NCBI GenBank assembly: GCA_019752335.1
Contig: JAIEMJ010000002.1
Coordinates: forward strand, 1 to 64,000
Reading direction: 5' to 3'
Source: Bryobacteraceae bacterium
GTDB lineage: Bacteria; Acidobacteriota; Terriglobia; Bryobacterales; Bryobacteraceae
DNA length: 64,000 bases
Shown in pieces: positions 1 to 8,010 of this stretch (position 1 is its first letter; each line of letters opens with the position of its first letter). The translations under genes and the position numbers were made by a program. The notes beneath the pieces were generated by a model. That model ran no database searches, was not told where the DNA came from, and saw nothing but the letters and a program-made list of their open reading frames with translations.

Positions 1-87
1 GCCGCCGAAGCCAAGCGCCGCGCCTTCCAGCGCCACATCAACATCAACCTCGGCCGCCCCGCCGACTGGGAGCCGCCTACCCCGTAG
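1..87 (+). CDS. C-terminal fragment of a gene entering from the left edge
   Basis: Frame 1 is open from the first base to a TAG stop at 85-87. It encodes a 28-residue tail rich in Arg and Ala that ends DWEPPTP. Codon third positions are mostly G or C, as in the neighbouring real genes, so this is probably the end of a coding region rather than chance. Too little is present to name the protein. The next gene starts 284 bases later, so this gene is not in the PadR operon. Confidence 0.5.
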   Translation, partial: AAEAKRRAFQRHININLGRPADWEPPTP

Positions 88-326
88 ATCTAGAGACCGT
101 TCCCACCGCTCGCCCCACGACGAACGCTGTCCAATCTTGGAGGATGCGGTCCGGGACGATGGTGTCGACGCTCGCAAGGGCGGCATTCTGGCCTCGAGTT
201 TTGCGTTGGCTATCGTGAGGTAGCGAGCGAAGCGTAAGCAGAGGGAACGATGGGCTGGGGGATTGAACTCCGAAAAACTTGTCTGGGATGCTGACCTTGT
301 TGACTGAAAGGGTTGAGGTAGTGCGA

Positions 327-364
327 GTTATAGCCACATACAATATAGCCACTGTGGTTATAAT
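327..364 (+). promoter_or_regulatory. Promoter and probable operator of the PadR gene
   Basis: A perfect TATAAT lies at 359-364, seven bases before the ATG at 372. TATAGCCAC occurs twice as a direct repeat (329-337 and 344-352). The first copy also forms an imperfect inverted repeat with 354-364 (9 of 11 positions), which overlaps the -10 box. PadR proteins usually repress their own operons by binding inverted repeats over the promoter, so this is the likely operator. No convincing -35 box was found. The rest of 88-326 shows no recognisable feature. Confidence 0.5.
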
Positions 365-371
365 AAGAGCC

Positions 372-719
372 ATGGAACCGGAATCCCTGCTCCCGCTGCC
401 CAACGCGACCTTTCACATCCTGCTCGCCGTCGCCGACGAGGACCGCCATGGCTACGCCATCCTCGGCGACATTGAAACCCGCACCAATGGCCAACTTCGC
501 TTAAGCGCTGGCACGCTCTATCGCTCCATCCAGCGCATGGTGGAGCAAGGGCTGATCGTCGAAACGGAGGAACGGCCGGATCCGGAGTTCGACGACGAGC
601 GGCGGCGGTACTACCGTATCACCCCCTTTGGCCGTCGCGTGGCGAAGGCTGAGAGCTTGCGCTTTGCGAGCCTGGTGGACCAGGCCCGCGCGCTCGGCTT
701 TCTGACGGGGAGGAAGTAA
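372..719 (+). CDS. PadR-family transcriptional regulator
   Basis: This 115-residue protein has the PadR winged-helix fold. Residues 8-30 match the family start (TFHILLAVADEDRHGYAI), followed by the recognition region LSAGTLYRSIQRMVEQGLI and the wing with the acidic-basic stretch before RRYYRIT. I chose the ATG at 372 because the frame upstream to 279 has no PadR similarity and TATAAT lies 7 bases before 372. It sits three bases before a duplicated-permease gene. That PadR-plus-permease pairing is very common in Acidobacteriota and suggests the regulator controls the permease. The inducer is unknown. Confidence 0.93.
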   Translation: MEPESLLPLPNATFHILLAVADEDRHGYAILGDIETRTNGQLRLSAGTLYRSIQRMVEQGLIVETEERPDPEFDDERRRYYRITPFGRRVAKAESLRFASLVDQARALGFLTGRK

Positions 720-722
720 GCG

Positions 723-3281
723 ATGTGGTTCTACCAGTTGCTGCTGTGGATGTGTCCGCGTTCTTTTCGCGATGAATATGGCCGCGAGATGGAGGGCGTG
801 CAGGCCCGGCGCTGGCGCGCGGCGAAGGGCTTGGGCAAGGTCTTTGTCTGGCTCGAAGCGGTGAGCGACCTCGTGCTTACCGGACTCGCCGCGCACGCCG
901 ACATCTTCCACAAGGACGCCCGCTACGTGCTGCGCACCGCGTGGCGGCGCCCAGGCTTCAGCCTCACCGTCATCGGCGTGACGGCCTTGGGCATCGCCGC
1001 CGCCACCGCCGTCTTCTCCGTCGCTGACCACGTGCTGGTACGCGCGCTGCCGTTCCCCGAGTCCGCGCAACTGGTGAAGCTGTGGGAGGACCAGACGGCC
1101 CTGGGCTTCGCCCGCAACCAGGTCTCGCCCGCGAACTTCCGGGACTGGCAAGCCACCAGCGCCAGCTTCACCAGCATGGCCGCCTATCGCGGCCTGAGCG
1201 TGAATCTGGCGGGAATGGGCGAACCGGAACGCGTGGAGGGCGCTTCCGCCAGCGCCAGCCTCTTTGCGGCGCTCGGCGTCGCGCCGCTGCTGGGCCGCAC
1301 CATGACCGCTGACGAGGACCGGCCCGGCGCCCCGGGCACGGTCGTGCTCAGCTATAGCTTCTGGCAACGCCGCTTCGGCGGCGATCCGGCCGTGGTGGGC
1401 CAGCGGCTGCTCTTCGATGGGCAACCCCATGTGGTGATCGGCGTGATGCCGGAGTACTTCTCCTTCCCCAGCCGCAAGACGCAGATCTGGACCGCGATGC
1501 GCTTCGACGCGGAAGACTTCGCGGACCGGCAGAACAACTACCTCGAAGTGATCGCGCGCCGGAAGCCAGACGTAAGCCTGGCACGGGCGCGGGAAGAGAT
1601 GCGCGCCATTGGCCTGCGGCTAGCCGCGGAGCATCCGCGCGAACTGGCGAAGGTAAACGTGGCCGTGATCGAACTACGGGACGAACTCTCGTTGACGGCC
1701 AAGCGGCTGCTGGTGATCCTGATCGGCGCGGCGCTGTTCGTCCTGCTAATCGCCATGACGAACCTGGCCAGCCTGTTCCTCGCGCGGTCCGTCGCGCGGC
1801 GGGCGGAGTTCGCGGTACGGCTGGCGTTGGGCGCGGGACAACCGCGCCTGATGCGCCAATTGTTGACCGAGAGCCTGCTGTTGGCTGTTCTGGGCGGCAT
1901 CCTGGGGACAGCGCTGTCGCTGGCCGGTGTACCGCTCCTCTCGCGACTGGTGCCCACGGGCCTGCCGATCGCCGCCACGCCCCAGGCCGATTGGCGCCTG
2001 CTGCTTTTCGCGGTGCTCGCGACGACGCTCACCGCGGCCGGCTTTGGCGTGATCCCCGCTTGGCGGGCCACGCGAGGAGCGTTGACCGAACGTACGCGGA
2101 TCGGCAAACTCCGCGGCGGGCTGGTGGTGGCGCAAGTGGCCGCCTCCATCGTCCTCGTTTGCGCTACGGGCCTGCTGATGCGGGCCATGTGGAAGCTGGA
2201 AGGGGTTGACCCGGGCTTCCGCACGGCCAACACCCTCACCTTCCGCACGTCGCTACCGATGCCGAAGTATGAGACCACGGGCCGCCGGGAGGATTTCTAT
2301 CAGCGCGTCCTGGGCGAAGTGCGCCAGTTGCCCGGCGTGCGCGCGGCGGCGGTGATTAGCTTCCGCCCGCTCGGCGACTTCCGCGGCGGTATGTGGCAAA
2401 CGATCGTGCCGGGCCGTGAAGGCCCCGGCTTTGCCGGTGCGCGCTTCGTCACGCCCGGCTACTTTGCCGCCATGGGCATCCCGTTGCGGCATGGCCGCGA
2501 TATCGCCGCTTCCGATGGCCCCGCCTCTCAGCCCGTGGCCATCGTCAGCGAGAGCTTCGTCCAAGCCAATTGGCCCGGCGAAAGCGGACTCGGCCGCACC
2601 TTCGCGCACCAGTTCCGCAGCCCGCCGTACACCATCGTCGGCGTCGCGCGCGACGTGCGCTTCCGTGGGCTCGGCCGCGTGAGCGAGCCCCAGATGTACT
2701 TCGCCCATGCCCAAATGCCGGACCGCGCCTTCGTCTGGTTCGCCCCGAAGGACTTCATGGTCTCCGCTAGCGTCGATCCGCTGACGCTGCTGCCCGCCAT
2801 CCGCCGCATCGTCGCCCAAGCGGATCCTGTGCAACCGCTCTCGGACATCCAGACGCTCACCGGATTGGTGGAGGATGAAACGGCCGCGCGGCGTACACAA
2901 ATCTGGGTGATCGGCCTCTTCGCCCTGGTCGCCTTTCTGCTCGCCGCCGTCGGCATTCATGGCCTGCTCTCATTCGCCGTGGCCCAGCGCACGCAGGAGA
3001 TCGGCCTGCGCCGGGCGCTCGGCGCACAGGCGCGGCAAGTGGCCGGACTGGTGTTTGGCGAAGCGCTGACGCTGTCGCTCCTCGGTAGTGTGGCCGGCAT
3101 CGCGGCGGCCTACGCGGTGGGCAAAACCATGGAGGGCCTGCTCTTTGGCGTCTCGCCCGCGGACCCCTGGGCGATGGGCGCCGCCGCCGGGCTGGCTGTA
3201 TTGATGACGGTGGCGGGCTCCTTGCGTCCGGCGCTACGGGCGCTCGGCGTGGACCCGGCGGTCGCGCTGCGAAGTAACTAG
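723..3281 (+). CDS. ABC transporter permease, acidobacterial duplicated orphan permease (ADOP) type
   Basis: This 852-residue inner-membrane protein has the MacB/FtsX duplicated layout. After a cytoplasmic N-terminal segment of about 70 residues comes TM1 (about 80-100), then a large periplasmic MacB_PCD domain (about 105-320). A three- to four-helix FtsX core follows (about 328-485), a second periplasmic domain (about 500-720) and a last FtsX core (about 735-845). The N-terminal preface (LLLWMCPRSFRDEYGREM) is typical of ADOP proteins. No ATPase gene is adjacent, as expected for these orphan permeases. A purine-rich site (GGGGAGG) lies upstream and overlaps the end of padR, so the two are co-transcribed. 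Substrate is unknown; macrolide or lipoprotein export would only be a guess. Confidence 0.93.
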   Translation: MWFYQLLLWMCPRSFRDEYGREMEGVQARRWRAAKGLGKVFVWLEAVSDLVLTGLAAHADIFHKDARYVLRTAWRRPGFSLTVIGVTALGIAAATAVFSVADHVLVRALPFPESAQLVKLWEDQTALGFARNQVSPANFRDWQATSASFTSMAAYRGLSVNLAGMGEPERVEGASASASLFAALGVAPLLGRTMTADEDRPGAPGTVVLSYSFWQRRFGGDPAVVGQRLLFDGQPHVVIGVMPEYFSFPSRKTQIWTAMRFDAEDFADRQNNYLEVIARRKPDVSLARAREEMRAIGLRLAAEHPRELAKVNVAVIELRDELSLTAKRLLVILIGAALFVLLIAMTNLASLFLARSVARRAEFAVRLALGAGQPRLMRQLLTESLLLAVLGGILGTALSLAGVPLLSRLVPTGLPIAATPQADWRLLLFAVLATTLTAAGFGVIPAWRATRGALTERTRIGKLRGGLVVAQVAASIVLVCATGLLMRAMWKLEGVDPGFRTANTLTFRTSLPMPKYETTGRREDFYQRVLGEVRQLPGVRAAAVISFRPLGDFRGGMWQTIVPGREGPGFAGARFVTPGYFAAMGIPLRHGRDIAASDGPASQPVAIVSESFVQANWPGESGLGRTFAHQFRSPPYTIVGVARDVRFRGLGRVSEPQMYFAHAQMPDRAFVWFAPKDFMVSASVDPLTLLPAIRRIVAQADPVQPLSDIQTLTGLVEDETAARRTQIWVIGLFALVAFLLAAVGIHGLLSFAVAQRTQEIGLRRALGAQARQVAGLVFGEALTLSLLGSVAGIAAAYAVGKTMEGLLFGVSPADPWAMGAAAGLAVLMTVAGSLRPALRALGVDPAVALRSN

Positions 3282-3404
3282 GTTTGGCCGCCTCCCGCGG
3301 AAGGCCGGAAAGAATGGGTCCCGATGCGGTTTGGACGCCGGCGCTGTAGGCGGGCCAGTTCGCCGATGTCGTCACCGACTCCGCCCAAGCTGAGCGTGCC
3401 AACT

Positions 3405-3497
3405 AGCCCGCCGCGTCAGCGGCGGGGCAGCGGGGCTGTTTTCGGGACGGAAAACGGCGTAATTCGTGAACGTGCCCCATCGCTCACGCGATGGGCT
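3405..3497. repeat. Inverted pair of REP-like hairpins with covarying stems
   Basis: Copy A (3405-3429) folds with stem CCCGCCGC/GCGGCGGG and loop GTCA. Copy B (3473-3497), on the opposite strand, folds with stem CCCATCGC/GCGATGGG and a 4-base loop. Read in the same sense the two 25-mers differ at five positions. Four of these are compensating stem changes (G-C to A-T and C-G to T-A). A third small hairpin (GTTTTC/GAAAAC, 3438-3455) lies between them. A run of seven T follows at 3505-3511, so the element may also end transcription of the permease gene. Nothing else was seen in 3282-3547. Confidence 0.65.
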
Positions 3498-3547
3498 GTA
3501 AAGGTTTTTTTGGCTTGCAGCCAGCCCACCGCGCAAGCTCAGCTCAG

Positions 3548-4774
3548 CTAGCCTTTGGCAATCGCGGTGATCGCCCGCGTGAAGCGGTCCACGTCGTCGA
3601 GGCTCGAGTAGATGTTCGGCGTCACGCGGATGCATTCGAACTCGCCCGGGACCACGCGCGTCCGCACATGGATGCGGTATTTCTGTTGCAGAACTTCGGT
3701 GAGCTTGGCCGCGGGCATGCCGTCCAGGCTGAGCGCGCCGATGCCGCAGGACTGGCTGGGATGGTCCGCGTGACGGAGGATCACGCGCGGCGTGCCGCGC
3801 AGCGCGCGCTCCCAACGTTGCCGCAGATACCGGAGCCGCTCCTGCTTGCGTTCCGCGCCCAGGCCGCGGTGGAAGGCGAGAGCGTCAGCGATGGCGTTGC
3901 GCATGGCGACGGGCTGCGTGCCCACGCCTTCGAACTTGCGGATATTGTTCGTCATCGCTTCGGGCACGCCCAGCAGCGGCCAGACGCGCGGGATGAGGGC
4001 GCGGCGCACGTAGAGGAAGCCCGTACCGACCGGCGCGGTGAGCCATTTGTGGAGACTGGTGGAGTAAAAGTCGCAATCGAGGTCGTCGCGCTTGAAAACC
4101 AAATGCGCGAAGCCGTGCGCGCCGTCGACGATGGAGTAGATGCCCCGGCGGCGCGCTTCGCGGCAGATTTCGGCCACGGGGAAGATCTGGCCCGTAGTGA
4201 AAGTGAGGTGCGATACGAGGATGGCGCGCGTCTTTGGTGTGACGTGCTGCCAGAAGAGGCGGCTGAGGTCGGCGGCGCTGGGCGGCGGCGTGGGATAGGC
4301 GAACTGTTTGAGCACGATGCCCTCGCGCCGGCCGCGCTGTTGGAGGCTCGAAATCATGCTGGGGTAGTCCTGCGTGGTGGTGAGCACCTCGTCGCCGGGC
4401 TTCAAGTCGAGCCCGAAGATGACGGCGTGCAGGCCCTCGCTGGTGTTGCGGGTGATGGCCATCTCCTCGGCGTCGCAGCCGAACTCGCGGGCCAGTTCCT
4501 GGCGGACGATTTCGGTTTCGGGCAGCAATAGCTCGTCGACGTAGTGTGAGGGCGACAGATTCGTCACCGTCCAGTAACGCTCCATGGCCTCCTGCACTAC
4601 TTTGGGCGCGGGGCAGACCGAGCCGTTGTTGAAGTTGAGCAGACTGCGGTCAACGGTAAAGGCGAGGCGGGCCTGGAGCCAGAAGTCCTCATTGGCAGCG
4701 GACTCCACGGCGGTTTGTCCGCGCAGGGTTTCGGCCACGGCAGTGGCGGCGGCAAGCAGGTAGCGGCGCGTCAT
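3548..4774 (-). CDS. Secreted class V aminotransferase (isopenicillin-N-epimerase-like)
   Basis: This 408-residue PLP enzyme is of the aminotransferase class V/cysteine desulfurase fold. The Schiff-base lysine lies in STSLHKWL (about K244), preceded by SIVDGAHGFAH, whose Asp binds the PLP ring nitrogen. The N-terminus TRRYLLAAATAVAETL has an Arg pair and a hydrophobic stretch, so it is probably a Tat signal, which would allow export after the cofactor is loaded. I chose the ATG at 4774 over an upstream GTG at 4807 because the signal starts there and TACCCT lies 6 bases before it. It is divergent from the Uma2 gene. The exact reaction cannot be told; epimerase, lyase and desulfurase are all possible. 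Confidence 0.85.
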   Translation of the reverse strand: MTRRYLLAAATAVAETLRGQTAVESAANEDFWLQARLAFTVDRSLLNFNNGSVCPAPKVVQEAMERYWTVTNLSPSHYVDELLLPETEIVRQELAREFGCDAEEMAITRNTSEGLHAVIFGLDLKPGDEVLTTTQDYPSMISSLQQRGRREGIVLKQFAYPTPPPSAADLSRLFWQHVTPKTRAILVSHLTFTTGQIFPVAEICREARRRGIYSIVDGAHGFAHLVFKRDDLDCDFYSTSLHKWLTAPVGTGFLYVRRALIPRVWPLLGVPEAMTNNIRKFEGVGTQPVAMRNAIADALAFHRGLGAERKQERLRYLRQRWERALRGTPRVILRHADHPSQSCGIGALSLDGMPAAKLTEVLQQKYRIHVRTRVVPGEFECIRVTPNIYSSLDDVDRFTRAITAIAKG

Positions 4775-4821
4775 TCTGTCAGGGTAGCGCGGCTTCGATG
4801 CAACCAAGCTAGAATCGAGAC
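4775..4821. promoter_or_regulatory. Compact divergent promoter region
   Basis: The 47 bases between two divergent start codons hold TACCCT on the minus strand (4786-4781, six bases from the aminotransferase ATG). TAGAAT lies on the plus strand (4810-4815, six bases from the Uma2 ATG). There is no room for ribosome-binding sites or long leaders. Leaderless mRNAs in both directions are the simplest reading. Confidence 0.5.
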
Positions 4822-5427
4822 ATGGCGTTTCTGATCGACGAGGCCTTCCTGCCGGCCATCCTCACCGTTCCGCCGATGACCGATGAGCAGTTCGCCGAAT
4901 TCTGCGCGGAGCATCCGGATCTCTTCTTTGAAATGACCGCCGAAGGGAACCTCATCGTGTCTCCTCCTAACTACTCGCTGACCGGTGCGCAGAACTCGGA
5001 AATCGATTGGCAATTGCGTGGCTGGGCCAAGCTGGACAAACGCGGGATCGCCAATGACTCCTCCACGGGCTACGTCTTGCCCAGCGGCGCCCGCCGCTCG
5101 CCGGATGCCTCCTGGGTCCTCAAGAGCCGGGTCCGCCAACTCAGCCAGAAGCACTTGGACACCTACTGGCACCTGTGTCCGGACTTCGTGATTGAACTGA
5201 GATCGAAGTCTGATCGGATCCGGCCCTTGCGGGACAAGATGCAGGAGTGGCTTCTGAGTGGCGCGCAGCTCGGCTGGTTGATCGATCCGGAAAGCCACGC
5301 CGTCGAGATTTATCGCCCGGGCCGCGAGCCGGAAGTTGTCGCAGGAGCCGATTCGATTTCCGGCGAAGGCCCAGTGGAGGGTTTCATCCTCCAACTCGCT
5401 CTGATTTGGGACCCTTTGGCCGATTAG
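4822..5427 (+). CDS. Uma2-family putative restriction-like endonuclease
   Basis: This 201-residue protein matches the Uma2 (DUF820) family with a PD-(D/E)XK nuclease fold. It opens MAFLIDEAFLP, has TDEQFAEFCAEHPDLFFEM near residue 25, and carries the likely catalytic elements SPDASWV and PDFVIELRSKSD, ending with LGWLIDPESHAVEIYRPG. These proteins are numerous in cyanobacteria and acidobacteria and their biological role is mostly unknown. TAGAAT six bases before the ATG suggests a leaderless mRNA. A truncated second copy of its 5' end follows 45 bases downstream. Confidence 0.88.
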   Translation: MAFLIDEAFLPAILTVPPMTDEQFAEFCAEHPDLFFEMTAEGNLIVSPPNYSLTGAQNSEIDWQLRGWAKLDKRGIANDSSTGYVLPSGARRSPDASWVLKSRVRQLSQKHLDTYWHLCPDFVIELRSKSDRIRPLRDKMQEWLLSGAQLGWLIDPESHAVEIYRPGREPEVVAGADSISGEGPVEGFILQLALIWDPLAD

Positions 5428-5454
5428 CGTCAAGCGGCCTCGGCTGCAATGCAA

Positions 5455-5613
5455 TCCAGATAGAATCAAGGCATGGCGTTCTTGATCGACGAAACCTTTG
5501 GCCGCCGATGGACCGGTGGCCGGCTTCGTGTTGGATCTGACGTCCATTTGGAACCCACTCTAAAGATTCTGCTGACGGTTCCCGGCGGTAGTTTGGTAGC
5601 CTCAAGAAAGTGA
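5455..5613 (+). pseudogene. Relic of a second Uma2 gene: promoter plus first codons
   Basis: The bases around 5459-5515 repeat the Uma2 5' end: TAGAAT at 5461-5466, six bases, then ATG and MAFLIDE. After a deletion of the middle codons only CCGCCGATG-ACCG-like sequence is shared. The frame stays open as 46 unrelated codons to a TGA at 5611-5613, which overlaps the GTG start of the next gene by four bases (GTGA). The duplicated promoter could therefore drive a chimeric small peptide translated into the efflux operon. It may equally be a plain remnant. Confidence 0.6.
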
Positions 5614-6827
5614 AATATGCCTTTGCCGTGGCCGGTTTGTGCTTGGCCGCCGCGCGCGCTTCCGCCGAACCGCTTAGTCTCACCGCCGCCTTGCGGGAAG
5701 CCTTGACGAGCCATCCGCTGCTCGACGTGGCGAGGTCGCGTGTGGAGGCCGCGGAAGGGCAGGTGCGCCAAAGCGCGGCCCGCCCGAATCCTTTGTTCGT
5801 CTACCAAAGCGAGAATCTGCGCGCCTGGGGTTCGCCAGCCTATCGCTATTGGGAGGACTCCGACCATTTCTTCTACCTGCAGCAGACTTTCGAAACGGCC
5901 GCCAAACGAACCCGCCGGCAGGACCTAGCCCGTTTGCAGCAGGACCGCATCGACCTTGAACGGCAGATGACGATGTGGCAGATCGCCGGTCATGTCCGCG
6001 GCGCTTACTGGGAGGCCGCTGCCACCGCGCGCATCCGCGACCTCTACCGCCAGGTGACCGCCAATTACCAGGAGACCGTCACTTACCACGAGACGCGTTT
6101 TCGCGAGGGCGCCATCGCCGAAAGCGACCTGATCCGCGTACAGCTTGAGGCGTCGCGCCTGGCGTTGATCGCCAATCAGGCTAAGCTCGAAGCGGACCAG
6201 GCAGTGATCCGCTTGCAACGCGAGATGGGCCGCCGTGAGTTTGGCGCCGTTGAATGCAGCGACGCTTTGGAGCCCACCGCGACTCCGGTAACGACGCTGG
6301 CGACGGCGCTCGCACAGCGCCCTGAGATGCGCCTGGCGCGCAAGATCGGCGAGGTGGCCGGAGGCCAGACGCTTTTGCAGCAGGCGCTCGCCAAACCCAA
6401 CGTCGACGGGCTGTTTGGCTACAAGCGGGCCAGCGGCTTCGATACCCTCATCGTCGGCGTGCAGGTGCCGTTGCCCGTCTTCAACCGCAATGTGGGCAAC
6501 ATCGAAACGTCACTGGCTGAGCAGCGCGCGGCCACCGGCGCGATTCGTTCGACGGAGGCGCTGATTGCCGCGGAGTACGCCGCCGTGGTGAGCGAAATCG
6601 CTTTGCGCGAAAGCCAATTGCGCCAGTCCGCTGAGCCTTTGCTGGCCCGCGCCCGGGAGAACGCCCGCGTCGCCGAGGCCGCCTACCGGCTGGGCGGTAC
6701 CGACATCCTGCGCCTGCTCGACGCCCAGCGTCAACAACTCGACGCCGAACGGCTGTACCTGGATGCGTGGGCTGGTCTGCGGCTGGCGCAAGCCCATTTG
6801 GATTCCGTGATGGGAGTGATGCCTTAA
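5610..6827 (+). CDS. Outer-membrane efflux channel, TolC/CzcC type
   Basis: This 405-residue outer-membrane efflux protein starts with a signal peptide (MKYAFAVAGLCLAAARASA). Two OEP repeats follow, with long amphipathic helices rich in Ala, Arg, Glu and Gln (about 30-200 and 225-400). It forms the trans-periplasmic duct of an RND metal pump together with the next two genes, which follow with a 1-base gap and none. The start is GTG at 5610, with TAGCCT seven bases upstream and an overlap with the stop of the Uma2 relic frame. CzcC is the closest functional name; homology to CusC is equally possible. Confidence 0.9.
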   Translation: MKYAFAVAGLCLAAARASAEPLSLTAALREALTSHPLLDVARSRVEAAEGQVRQSAARPNPLFVYQSENLRAWGSPAYRYWEDSDHFFYLQQTFETAAKRTRRQDLARLQQDRIDLERQMTMWQIAGHVRGAYWEAAATARIRDLYRQVTANYQETVTYHETRFREGAIAESDLIRVQLEASRLALIANQAKLEADQAVIRLQREMGRREFGAVECSDALEPTATPVTTLATALAQRPEMRLARKIGEVAGGQTLLQQALAKPNVDGLFGYKRASGFDTLIVGVQVPLPVFNRNVGNIETSLAEQRAATGAIRSTEALIAAEYAAVVSEIALRESQLRQSAEPLLARARENARVAEAAYRLGGTDILRLLDAQRQQLDAERLYLDAWAGLRLAQAHLDSVMGVMP

Positions 6828-6828
6828 G

Positions 6829-8010
6829 ATGCCCCTACTGCTCTTGCTCTTGATCCTGCTCGCCGCTTGTGGCACCAAGGAGCCGGTGGCCGCCACCCCC
6901 GAGACGCCAAAATCAGAGGCGCTGGCACTGTCGCCCGAGGCACGGCGCAATGCCGGCATCGAAGTGGTTACCGTGGCCGAACACCTCGACGGTGGCTCTC
7001 TCGAAGCGCCGGGCCAACTCGCCTGGAATGAGGACCGCACGTGGACCGTGGGCGTCGTCGCCACGGGCCGCATGCGCGCCGTCTTGGCGCAGGTGGGCGA
7101 TCGCGTCAAAGCCGGGCAGGTACTAGCGCGTTTTCACACTCACGAAGTACACGACACGCAGGCCAACCTGGAGCAAGCCTTGGCCGAGCGCCGCCGCACG
7201 ACGGCCAATCTCGAACAGTGGAAGCGCAATCGCGACCGCCTGAAGCGCCTCTACGAAGCCAAGGCCGCGCCGCAGATGCAGGTGGAGCAGGCCGAGAGCG
7301 AAGTAAAGATGGCCGAAGAAGAGGTGCTGAAGGCGCAAGCGAACATTGAGCGCGAGACGCAGCATCTCACCGAGGTGCTTGACGTGCGGGTAGCGCCCGA
7401 ACACGCCCATGCGGGCCCGCATGAGGGCGAGGGGTCGGACGAAGAACTGGTGCCGGTGAAGGCGCCGCATGCCGGACTGGTAGTGGAGCGTAAGGTGTCT
7501 TTGGGCACCGTCGTTACCACAGGCCAGCCGGCGTTCGTCATCGCGGACCCCGAGAGCCTGTGGGCGATTGCCAGTTTCCCGGAGTCCGCGCTGCCGTTGT
7601 TGCGGGTGGGCTTGCCGGTGACGGTGGAGGTCCGCGCGTATCCGGGGAAGGCGTTTCCGGGCCGCATCCGGCGCTTGGGCGAAAGCATGGACGCGGCGAC
7701 GCGAACACTAAAGGTCGTCGTCGAGGTAGCCACGCAGCGGTCCTTGAAGCCGGAGATGTTCGCGACGGTGCGGCTGATGATGGGCCGGCAGATGGCGTTG
7801 ACGATTCCGGCGTCGGCGATCCAGGAGATCGACGGCAAGCAGGTGGTCTTTGTGGAAGACGCCCAAAAGCAATTCAGCGCGCGGCCCGTGCAGGCGGCCA
7901 CCCGGGACGGCGTCGCGGTGATCCAAAGCGGACTCAAGGCCGGTGACCGGGTCGCCGCGCAGGGCAGCTACATGATTAAGGGACAAGCCGCGCAGAGGGT
8001 TGGCGAGTAG
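6829..8010 (+). CDS. Periplasmic adaptor of a heavy-metal RND pump, CzcB/CusB type
   Basis: This 393-residue membrane-fusion protein has a lipobox (LLLILLAAC, Cys about residue 13), so it is anchored in the inner membrane. A barrel/lipoyl half follows (about 60-110), then an alpha-hairpin coiled coil (about 110-185), the second lipoyl half and a beta-barrel (about 205-390). Around residues 188-205 lies a His/Glu cluster (PEHAHAGPHEGEG) that could bind metal. It joins the outer-membrane channel to the RND pump encoded next. The ATG lies directly after the stop of the preceding gene. Confidence 0.92.
   Translation: MPLLLLLLILLAACGTKEPVAATPETPKSEALALSPEARRNAGIEVVTVAEHLDGGSLEAPGQLAWNEDRTWTVGVVATGRMRAVLAQVGDRVKAGQVLARFHTHEVHDTQANLEQALAERRRTTANLEQWKRNRDRLKRLYEAKAAPQMQVEQAESEVKMAEEEVLKAQANIERETQHLTEVLDVRVAPEHAHAGPHEGEGSDEELVPVKAPHAGLVVERKVSLGTVVTTGQPAFVIADPESLWAIASFPESALPLLRVGLPVTVEVRAYPGKAFPGRIRRLGESMDAATRTLKVVVEVATQRSLKPEMFATVRLMMGRQMALTIPASAIQEIDGKQVVFVEDAQKQFSARPVQAATRDGVAVIQSGLKAGDRVAAQGSYMIKGQAAQRVGE

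Noticed and set aside
501-1430. Long minus-strand open frame (309 codons) under the PadR and permease genes
   Set aside because: It runs antisense to a clear permease gene, has no domain and is rich in Arg, Gly, His and Gln, as expected from GC-rich codon shadows.
3476-3511. Classical intrinsic terminator after the permease gene
   Set aside because: The hairpin and the T-run are separated by nine bases, more than usual; better described as a REP-like pair, with termination only possible.
3491-4531. Plus-strand open frame of 346 codons across the class V aminotransferase
   Set aside because: Antisense to a gene with conserved PLP motifs; the product has no recognisable motif.
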